From the NCBI GenBank assembly GCA_024636505.1, contig JAGXGY010000009.1, positions 1 to 55,211 of the forward strand: DNA of 55,211 nucleotides. Reading direction: 5' to 3'. Below the pieces are notes generated by a model. It had not been told where the DNA came from. It searched no databases and worked only from the letters and a program-made list of their open reading frames with translations. This document shows, one piece after another, positions 47,848 through 55,211 of the stretch. The position numbers were made by a program, and so were the translations under genes. Source of the stretch: Methylobacter sp. Lineage in GTDB: Bacteria > Pseudomonadota > Gammaproteobacteria > Methylococcales > Methylomonadaceae. Within the stretch, counting starts at the first letter, position 1. The number at the start of each line of letters is the position of its first letter.

Positions 47848-49299
47848 TTAATCAATATAAATACCTAAAGCAGCCATTTTTTCAACGGCATAAGTATTTA
47901 ATGCGCCAACAATATCAACATTTACATTTACATTTTCGTCGCGGCGCAACTGTTGCAAGCGACTCAAATAATTATCAAGCAAAATACCTGCCCCTGCCTG
48001 GCGACCGGTTAACCTGTCAGCACAAAACCTATTCCACCTCAACAGCTCGTCACCGGTCAACATTTCCGGGTAATTTCTGGCTCGATATCGAAACAGCATT
48101 TCCGGCAACCGGCTATCGGTAAATTTAAAGACCGCTTTAGCTAATTGCTCAGGCAGTATATCCCTGATTTTAGCCATTTGCTTTTTATCGTCCCCGGAGA
48201 AAAACCCGCCGCTGTAAATTTCCAGATCGGGATCGGAATCTTGTTCAGCGTAAGCATGGTCGCTAAATACTGCCGCCAACTTTTCAGCCAGGCCGGTAAC
48301 AGCTTTAATGCTATCAATATTGGCTTGACACTGTGCCAGATCAATCTTCAGCCGTTGCGCATCATCCGGCCTGATAACAGACACAGGCGCTAAAACGGGA
48401 CATTTATTGATATGCACGGTTTTTAGCGGAACCCGTGCTACACCTTCAGGCAAATCGGCTGTTGCGGTAAAAATTCTCTGCTGAATTTCCTCCACAGACA
48501 AACTGAGCATTGGCTCCGGATCGACCGACAAGTCATAGACGATCACACCGTTAGTGTTGGTCGGATGCTTGCACACAGGCAGCACCACGGCGAGACAGTT
48601 TTTAGCCGCCGGATATTTACCCGAAACATGTACGACAGGTTTAAAGCTGCCCAATTGCAGCAGATTAAGCGCCTCGGCCTTGACGCGGTGCTGCAACAAA
48701 AACTGATAAAGTTTAGGCTGAGCTTGCTTAACCAACTTGGCAACCGCCAACGTGGCATAGACATCGGAAAGCGCATCGTGCGCGGCTTCATGGGCTATAT
48801 TGTTGGCTAGTGTAAGCTGCTCCAGCCTGAAACTGGGCCCGCCGCCCTCGTTAACCGGCCAGACGATACCTTCCGGACGCAAAGCTTTAGCCGCCCTGAC
48901 CACATCGATTAAATCCCAACGGGAATTACCGTTTTGCCATTCTCTTGCATAAGGATCATAGAAATTACGATACAGACAATTCCGGGTAACCTCATCATCA
49001 AAACGAAGACTGTTGTAACCCAGGGTGCAGGTATTAGGCTCAGCCAATTGTTCATGTATCAGGCGAATAAATTCAGCTTCGCAAACGCCTTTTTGCTCAG
49101 CGAGTTGCGGGGTAATCCCGGTAATTAAACAGGCATCAGGGTGAGGAAGGCAGTCTGCCGCCGGTTTGCAGTAAACGACTAAAGGATCGCCTACGATATT
49201 GAAATCAAAATCGGTTCTAATTCCGGCAAATTGAACGGCCCTGTCTCTTCTAGGATCGGTACCCGATGTTTCGTAATCATGCCAATAAAAGGTTTGCAT
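47848..49299 (-). CDS. sbcB: Exodeoxyribonuclease I
   Basis: 483-residue single-strand 3'-5' exonuclease used in recombination and mismatch repair. ATG 49299 (MQTFYWHDYETSGTDP) follows GGAG; a longer start at 49311 is less likely. DEDD-type motifs: DYET, LGYNSLRFDDEVTRN, HDALSDVYATLAVAKL. The C-terminal SH3-like and helical domains (ExoI_C) follow to about residue 480. Confidence 0.95.
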   Translation of the reverse strand: MQTFYWHDYETSGTDPRRDRAVQFAGIRTDFDFNIVGDPLVVYCKPAADCLPHPDACLITGITPQLAEQKGVCEAEFIRLIHEQLAEPNTCTLGYNSLRFDDEVTRNCLYRNFYDPYAREWQNGNSRWDLIDVVRAAKALRPEGIVWPVNEGGGPSFRLEQLTLANNIAHEAAHDALSDVYATLAVAKLVKQAQPKLYQFLLQHRVKAEALNLLQLGSFKPVVHVSGKYPAAKNCLAVVLPVCKHPTNTNGVIVYDLSVDPEPMLSLSVEEIQQRIFTATADLPEGVARVPLKTVHINKCPVLAPVSVIRPDDAQRLKIDLAQCQANIDSIKAVTGLAEKLAAVFSDHAYAEQDSDPDLEIYSGGFFSGDDKKQMAKIRDILPEQLAKAVFKFTDSRLPEMLFRYRARNYPEMLTGDELLRWNRFCADRLTGRQAGAGILLDNYLSRLQQLRRDENVNVNVDIVGALNTYAVEKMAALGIYID

Positions 49300-49330
49300 A
49301 CCGCTCCACATTAGGGATCATGAACCGATG

Positions 49331-49750
49331 TTACACACCGCCATAATGAGAAGTTACATGATTTGTAGCTAAAGCCCTTAATACGTCGGTACGGCTGACG
49401 ATCCCGACTAGCTCATTATCCTGAAAAACCGGAAAACTTCTGACGGTAGTCTGCTCGAATTTTTCCGCCAAATCCACGATACTGGATTCAGCATCAACAC
49501 TGATGACTTCTGTACTCATATAATCGCCTACCTTACCACTCATGCTTTGGTTGTAAACGGTCTCTAAAACAACCCTCATCACGTCCTTTTCAGAAAACAT
49601 GCCCAATAAGCGTCCCTGCCGATCAACGACAGGCGCACTGGTGATTTTATGATCCAGCAATAATTTTACAGCATCGACTACCCCGCTATCACGGGTAAGT
49701 GTAACCAATCTTTTCGACATATAATCTGCGACAGTAATTTTTGCCAGCAT
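49331..49750 (-). CDS. Protein with two CBS domains
   Basis: 139 residues consisting of a CBS pair (about 6-62 and 73-130: ADYMSKRLVTL, APVVDRQGRLLGMFSEKD, VGDYMSTEVISV, FPVFQDNELVGIVSRTD). Such pairs bind adenine nucleotides and regulate other proteins; the target is unknown. Cytoplasmic. A tandem 11-bp repeat lies upstream. Confidence 0.85.
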   Translation of the reverse strand: MLAKITVADYMSKRLVTLTRDSGVVDAVKLLLDHKITSAPVVDRQGRLLGMFSEKDVMRVVLETVYNQSMSGKVGDYMSTEVISVDAESSIVDLAEKFEQTTVRSFPVFQDNELVGIVSRTDVLRALATNHVTSHYGGV

Positions 49751-49788
49751 AATAAATTCCTGCTTATTGTTATTATTGTAAAAACTTC

Positions 49789-49810
49789 CGGACGACTCGC
49801 GGACGACTCG
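49789..49810. repeat. Tandem duplication of 11 bp
   Basis: CGGACGACTCG occurs twice back to back, in the leader of the CBS gene and after nqrM. Confidence 0.85.
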
Positions 49811-49848
49811 CCTAAAGCGCCTACTCTCGATAGTTTTGATGAAAGCTG

Positions 49849-50034
49849 CTAGCCTTGATTCAAACCGGCTTCCAATTTTTTTCTTTTATCGCACTTCTCC
49901 ACACAAACACAATTGGCGTTGTTTGCCGCGCCGCCACAGGAACCTTTAATCGCGCGTCTTCCGAAAATAACACCTATCGCCATAATGGCAATAACAAAAA
50001 CCATAAACACAAAAGTCACTAAAAAATAAATCAT
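49849..50034 (-). CDS. nqrM: NqrM, Na+-NQR maturation factor
   Basis: 61-residue membrane protein: one helix (about 2-23) and a Cys-rich tail (CGGAANNANCVCVEKCDKRKK) with the four cysteines thought to deliver iron to the NqrD/NqrE cluster. Placed directly after nqrF as usual, but a terminator lies between them. Confidence 0.92.
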   Translation of the reverse strand: MIYFLVTFVFMVFVIAIMAIGVIFGRRAIKGSCGGAANNANCVCVEKCDKRKKLEAGLNQG

Positions 50035-50074
50035 GGTACACCTCGTAAAACCTGTAAAGACCTAAAATAAAAAA

Positions 50075-50105
50075 CGAGGAGCAGGCTTATTAGCCACACT
50101 CCTCG
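50075..50105 (-). terminator. Intrinsic terminator between nqrF and nqrM
   Basis: On the minus strand CGAGGAG and CTCCTCG arms enclose an inner GGCT/AGCC stem and are followed by TTTTTTATTTT. nqrM must be expressed by read-through or its own promoter. Confidence 0.85.
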
Positions 50106-50141
50106 AGCAGATTAAGTCAACTTTAACGTAACCTACGATTG

Positions 50142-51362
50142 TTATCCGCCAAAATCATCCAGGAAGATATTTTCAGGTTCTACGCCATTATCTAACAGCA
50201 TCTTGATCACCGCTGAGTTCATCATCGGCGGTCCGCACATGTAGAACTCGCAATCTTCCGGAGCCGGATGATTCTTAATGTATTCCTCAAAAAGAACATT
50301 ATGAATAAATCCAGTATAACCTGTCCAATTATCATCCGGCAACGGATCGGACAAGGCAACATGCCAGTCGAAATTGTCATTTTCCTTGGCCAGCATATCG
50401 AAATCGTCGACATAGAACATTTCACGCTTACTACGCGCACCATACCAAAAACTCATCTTACGCTTGGACTTAAGCCTGCGTAATTGATCGAAAATATGCG
50501 AACGCATCGGCGCCATACCCGCACCACCGCCGACAAAGACCATTTCATTTTCGGTGTCTTTAGCGTAAAACTCGCCATAAGGCCCGGAAATAATACATTT
50601 ATCGCCCGGCTTCAGATTAAAGATATAGGAAGACATGATACCTGGCGGCACGCTATCCGGAGCCCCGGGAGGCGGTGTCGCAATACGCACGTTCAGCATA
50701 ATTTCTTTTTCTTCGGGATAGCTTGCCATCGAATAAGCGCGTAACGCAGGCTCTTTTACCTCGGAAACATATCGCCATATATTAAACTTATCCCAATCGT
50801 CGCGGAACCGTTCTTCGATATCGAAATCACTGTATTTGGCGACATACGAAGGACATTCAATCTGAATGTAACCGCCTGCCCGATAATTGATTTCCTCGCC
50901 TTCCGGCAACTCCAGCACCAACTCTTTAATAAAGGTGGCAACGTTATGATTGGATTTAACCGTACATTCCCATTTTTTAACGCCAAAGACATCGTCTTCG
51001 ACCTCAATGTTCATATCGTGCTTAACCGATACCTGACAAGAAAGACGCTCACCGTGAGCCGCCTCTCTTTTACTGATATGACTTAATTCAGTCGGTAAAA
51101 TTTCACCGCCGCCCGAATGCACTTTTACCTTGCATTGCCCACAAGTACCGCCGCCGCCACAGGCTGACGAAACAAACAAACCATTATCGGATAAAGCCGT
51201 TAACAGCTTTGATCCGGCAGGCACATGAATTTTCTTTTCATTATTGATCAGGATCTCAACATCTCCCTCAGCAACCAGTTTGCTTTTAGCACCGATAATA
51301 ACGAATACCAGTGCTATAACAAAAGCCGTGAAAATAATGATCCCTAATAGAATTTCCAGCAT
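50142..51362 (-). CDS. nqrF: Na+-NQR subunit F (NADH-oxidising)
   Basis: 406 residues: membrane helix (about 3-24), 2Fe-2S ferredoxin domain with [16 protein letters not shown] and LSCQV, FAD domain ([26 protein letters not shown]) and NADH domain ([32 protein letters not shown]-terminus). Electron entry point of the sodium pump. Confidence 0.97.
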   Translation of the reverse strand: MLEILLGIIIFTAFVIALVFVIIGAKSKLVAEGDVEILINNEKKIHVPAGSKLLTALSDNGLFVSSACGGGGTCGQCKVKVHSGGGEILPTELSHISKREAAHGERLSCQVSVKHDMNIEVEDDVFGVKKWECTVKSNHNVATFIKELVLELPEGEEINYRAGGYIQIECPSYVAKYSDFDIEERFRDDWDKFNIWRYVSEVKEPALRAYSMASYPEEKEIMLNVRIATPPPGAPDSVPPGIMSSYIFNLKPGDKCIISGPYGEFYAKDTENEMVFVGGGAGMAPMRSHIFDQLRRLKSKRKMSFWYGARSKREMFYVDDFDMLAKENDNFDWHVALSDPLPDDNWTGYTGFIHNVLFEEYIKNHPAPEDCEFYMCGPPMMNSAVIKMLLDNGVEPENIFLDDFGG

Positions 51363-51374
51363 TACGCTACCTTT

Positions 51375-51983
51375 TTAAAGTTGGATTCCAGAGAAAGCCA
51401 TGAAGCCAAGCGACATCAGACCCGCAGTAATAAAAGTAATGCCCAGACCTTGCAAACCGGCGGGAATATCACTGTATTTGAGTTTTTCACGTACGCCTGC
51501 CATGACGGTAATAGCCAGCGCCCAACCCAGACCGCTACCCACACCGTAAGTGACACTTTCCCCAAAATTATAGTCCCGCTCAATCATAAATAAACTGCCG
51601 CCAAGAATCGCGCAGTTCACCGTAATCAACGGCAAAAACACCCCTAAAGCGTGATACAACGCCGGGAAAAATTTATCCAGAATCATTTCCAGAATTTGCA
51701 CCAGCGCGGCAATCATACCGATACAGCTTAACAGCGCTAAAAAGCTCAAATCCACGCCGGTAATGCCCATCCACGACAGCGCATCCTCTTTTAACAAGGT
51801 ATGGTAAATAATATTATTAGCGGGAACGGTAATGGTTTGCACCACCATAACCGCAATCCCTAAACCCATCGCTGTCGAAATTTTCTTGGAAACCGCAATA
51901 AAGGTACACATGCCCAAAAAGAAGGACAGCGCAAGGTTTTCAATAAAGACAGCCTTAACAAATAAACTGATATAAGCTTCCAT
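51375..51983 (-). CDS. nqrE: Na+-NQR subunit E
   Basis: 202-residue integral membrane subunit with six helices. It carries half of the conserved Cys pair that with NqrD binds an intramembrane iron centre ([14 protein letters not shown] and [11 protein letters not shown]). TAATG junction with nqrD. Confidence 0.96.
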   Translation of the reverse strand: MEAYISLFVKAVFIENLALSFFLGMCTFIAVSKKISTAMGLGIAVMVVQTITVPANNIIYHTLLKEDALSWMGITGVDLSFLALLSCIGMIAALVQILEMILDKFFPALYHALGVFLPLITVNCAILGGSLFMIERDYNFGESVTYGVGSGLGWALAITVMAGVREKLKYSDIPAGLQGLGITFITAGLMSLGFMAFSGIQL

Positions 51984-52663
51984 TAGTGATGCCCTCCTTC
52001 ACCATGAGAAATCGACAGAATTTTAAAATCCGCTTGTTCAACCTGATTTGGTTTCCATTGACGTACCGACCAGATAATCAAACCGATGATAAAGAACGCG
52101 CTAGGCGGCAACAACATCAAGCCGTTAGGATCGTACCAACCGCCATCTTTAGCCAGAGGAAAAACCTCAAAGCCCAATAATTTACCGGAACCTAAAGTCT
52201 CCCTAAAAAATGCAACGATAATCAATATCAAGCTATAACCCAAACCATTACCGATACCGTCCATAAAGCTTTCCAAAGGCGGATTTTTCATCGCATAAGC
52301 TTCAGCGCGGCCCATGACAATACAGTTGGTAATAATCAGACCGACGAATACCGACAATTGCTTGCTGATTTCATAAGCAAAAGCTTTCAAAACCTGATCG
52401 ACCACGATAACCAACGAGGCAATAATGGTCATCTGTACGATAATCCGTATACTGCCGGGAATATGATTTCGGATCGAACTGATGGCCGCACTGGAAAACG
52501 CCGTCACCAAGGTCAACGCCAGTGCCATAATCAGCGAAGTCGACATTTGCGACGTCACCGCCAAGGCCGAACAAATACCCAATACCTGCAAAGTAATCGG
52601 GTTGTCATTGACCAGCGGCGTGGTTAATACTTTTTTTGTTTCATCATTCAAGATTTCACTCAT
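51983..52663 (-). CDS. nqrD: Na+-NQR subunit D
   Basis: 226-residue subunit homologous to NqrE, with about six helices; Cys in [12 protein letters not shown] and [17 protein letters not shown] are iron ligands. Ends in an acidic/His tail (GEGGHH). Coupled to nqrE by a TAATG overlap. Confidence 0.96.
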   Translation of the reverse strand: MSEILNDETKKVLTTPLVNDNPITLQVLGICSALAVTSQMSTSLIMALALTLVTAFSSAAISSIRNHIPGSIRIIVQMTIIASLVIVVDQVLKAFAYEISKQLSVFVGLIITNCIVMGRAEAYAMKNPPLESFMDGIGNGLGYSLILIIVAFFRETLGSGKLLGFEVFPLAKDGGWYDPNGLMLLPPSAFFIIGLIIWSVRQWKPNQVEQADFKILSISHGEGGHH

Positions 52664-52665
52664 GA

Positions 52666-53550
52666 TTAAACTCCCTTATCCGTTCTTACTTTGGCTAAAT
52701 ACGGCGCAAAACCTTCTTTGCTCATCCAATATTTAACCAGATTGCTGACACCGGTACTGGTCAACGTTGCACCCGCAAGACCATCAACCTGATATTGCGA
52801 ACCGGCTTTAGTATTATCAACCACGCCTTTGATCAAGCTTAACACCGGCTCATTCATATCGGCGCTGCTTTCGGAGTAGATTTTTTTGCCTTTCCATAAC
52901 GCTCGCCAAGCAGGATTAACCACTTCGCCACCCAATCCGGGGGTTTCGGCCTGATCGTAAAAATTAATACTTTGTACCGTTTGCCCATCGGGATCCACTG
53001 ACAGAAAACCATATAAAGTAGACCATAAACCATAACCGTTTATTGGCAGAATAATCGACTTAATCGCACCGTCTTCCTTGACCAAAAAGACCTTGGCATA
53101 TTTAGCTTTGACGCGAATGTGGGCAATATCCTTATCTTTTGGAATAGCGACACTTAACTCAGGATCTTTTGCCGCTTTACGCTGATCATAGTCGGCGACA
53201 TTCATATCCTCAACATAGTCGCCTGTTTCCAGATCGACGATTTTAGCTTCAATTTTTTCCGCAAAAGCCGAATCAATATCACTGTCTTCCTGAAGCAATC
53301 CGGCTACATCAAGAATATTCTTTTTCATGTCCAGTTCTTTGTTATGAACCTGAAGCGGCTTTAGGGCAACCGCAGAAAATGAAACCAGAACCGCACAAAC
53401 CAGACACAGCGCAACCGCAATAGCAATGGTTTTTTCCAGGCTGTCATTGCCTAAGGCAAGGATTTTATCCTTGTAAACTTTGAATTTTTGGTAATGCTCG
53501 CAATTATCCAGTGCGACGCAAATTTTATTGAAGTGTTCGCATTTAAGCAT
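52666..53550 (-). CDS. nqrC: Na+-NQR subunit C, with an N-terminal extension
   Basis: 294 residues. The covalent FMN site is the Thr in [17 protein letters not shown]. One membrane helix (about 40-62) is followed by the periplasmic domain. The first ~34 residues ([19 protein letters not shown] and on) precede the helix, whereas Vibrio NqrC begins about 8 residues before it; the extension has three Cys and two His. The start is supported by AAGGATG before the ATG and an 8-bp overlap with nqrB. Confidence 0.94.
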   Translation of the reverse strand: MLKCEHFNKICVALDNCEHYQKFKVYKDKILALGNDSLEKTIAIAVALCLVCAVLVSFSAVALKPLQVHNKELDMKKNILDVAGLLQEDSDIDSAFAEKIEAKIVDLETGDYVEDMNVADYDQRKAAKDPELSVAIPKDKDIAHIRVKAKYAKVFLVKEDGAIKSIILPINGYGLWSTLYGFLSVDPDGQTVQSINFYDQAETPGLGGEVVNPAWRALWKGKKIYSESSADMNEPVLSLIKGVVDNTKAGSQYQVDGLAGATLTSTGVSNLVKYWMSKEGFAPYLAKVRTDKGV

Positions 53551-54744
53551 GGCGTTTCATCCTTCTTCTAATATTGGCCTGAACGACAAAATAATCAATC
53601 ATAGGCGCAAACATGTTGGAAAATAGAATTGCCAGCATAATACCTTCCGGAAATGCCGGATTAACAACCCTGATTAATACCGTCATAACCCCAACCAAGC
53701 CGCCAAACACCCAGCGACCGGTATCGGTCATTGCCGCGCTGACTGGATCGGTCGCCATATAAACCATGCCGAAAGCAAAGCCGCCCAGGGTCAAATGCCA
53801 GTACCAGGGCAACGCAAACATGCCATTAGTGTCGCTGCCGATGATGTTGAACATCAACGAGGTCACTACCATACCGGCAAATACGCCGCCCATCACACGG
53901 TACGATGCAACTTTGGTGTACAGCAAAAAAGCTGCGCCCATCAGAATTGCCAGCGTTGATGTTTCGCCAAGACAGCCCGGCATAAAACCGAAAAAAGTTT
54001 GCATCCAGCTGTAATTAGCCGAATAAACCGCTTCAAGACCGCCGGTTGCCGCCAAACCTAACGGCGTCGCTGCAGTAAAGCCGTCAACGGCAACCCATAC
54101 CGAATCGCCTGAAATAGATGCCGGATAAGCGAAATATAAAAATGCCCGACCGGTTAATGCAGGGTTCAGGAAGTTTTTACCGGTACCGCCGAACACCTCC
54201 TTGCCGATAACGATACCGAAAGAGATACCCAACGCCACCTGCCATAAAGGCATATCGGGCGGCATAATCAAGGTATACAACATTGACGATACCAGAAAAC
54301 CTTCATTCACTTCATGACCGCGAACGGTAGCGAATAACACTTCCCACACACCGCCGACAGCCAGCGTCACTATATAAATAGGCAGGAAATACAAGGCGCC
54401 GTGAACCATATTGGACAACGGGTTCATGGTACTGTAACCGAAGATCATCATCGGGATACTGCGCCAACCTTGGGCTTTTTCCAGACCCATCGCTTCCATG
54501 GCTAAATTGGCCTGATAACCGGTGTTATACCACGCCATCAAAATGCAAAAAAACGTCGCGATCACCACAAAAGTCATGGTTCGTTTCAGGTCATTGCCGT
54601 CACGCACATGGGTAGTGCCGCGCGTCACATCAGCCGGCGTATAGATAAAAGTATCGACCATCTCGTAGAGACCGTAATACTTCTCGAACCGCCCACCCTT
54701 GGTGAAATGCGGTTCCATGTTGTCTAAAATATCTCTAGGCGACA

Positions 54745-54745
<1 letters not shown>
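53543..54745 (-). CDS. nqrB: Na+-NQR subunit B
   Basis: 400 residues, about ten helices, related to RnfD. Covalent FMN is expected on the Thr of DGFTAATPLG; it also carries riboflavin and the ion path in the family. The N-terminal HFTKGGRFEKYYGLYEMVDTF is typical. TAATG junction with nqrA. Confidence 0.96.

Positions 54746-55211
<466 letters not shown>

Overview
The window looks like chromosome of a gammaproteobacterium, most likely a methanotroph-type Methylococcales (Methylobacter-like). This is inferred from the style of the core genes (HisZ, the Nqr complex with NqrM, the metY-rimP-nusA-infB cluster, RapA, HrpA) and the moderate GC content; no methane-oxidation gene is present, so the genus is a guess. 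Housekeeping genes are interspersed with decayed mobile DNA and many short palindromic repeats.

Layout. 1-4600: right end of a Tn3-family transposon (frameshifted tnpA, 38-bp terminal inverted repeat), then a divergent tnpS/tnpT cointegrate-resolution pair flanking a palindrome-rich res-like region. 4603-7209: a four-gene minus-strand cluster (GNAT acetyltransferase, nitrilase-family amidohydrolase, a membrane protein, a coiled-coil protein). 7399-12291: a GH17 membrane glucan enzyme, then a diiron ODP-type MBL protein abutting a GGDEF-EAL regulator. 12347-16247: CvfB-like S1 protein and RapA. 16248-17065: an IS200/IS605 remnant and a candidate small RNA with its own promoter and terminator. 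17066-20451: an MCE/Mla-type lipid ABC transporter operon. 20488-26739: DUF455, VanZ, a small hypothetical, purA, hisZ, hflC, hflK. 26740-27848: an internally deleted TnpB element. 27849-38483: SulP transporter, HrpA helicase, a putative metalloprotease, a phosphohexomutase, a metallophosphoesterase, IspG and a small hypothetical. 38670-47702: pnp, rpsO, truB, rbfA, infB, nusA, rimP and initiator tRNA, i.e. the classic metY-nusA-infB translation cluster, broken by a third IS200/IS605 remnant. 47848-55211: sbcB, a CBS protein, nqrM and nqrFEDCBA (nqrA runs off the right edge).

The most striking signal is a set of short palindromic repeats embedded in frame inside conserved protein-coding genes. 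One 53-bp family lies in both the nitrilase and rapA genes, in the same reading frame. A 62-bp family occurs twice in hrpA, 1113 bp apart and in the same frame. A third palindrome occurs once in hrpA and once between genes. The hairpin arms vary by compensatory changes while the first two families share the loop TCCCG (CGGGA on the coding strand). They encode extra peptides at places where homologues appear to have linkers, reminiscent of Rickettsia palindromic elements but in an unrelated lineage. Other repeats include a Pseudomonas-like GTAG REP that supplies the tnpS stop codon, a four-palindrome BIME-like cluster next to the cvfB start, and a second GTAG-type REP family near ispG and pnp.
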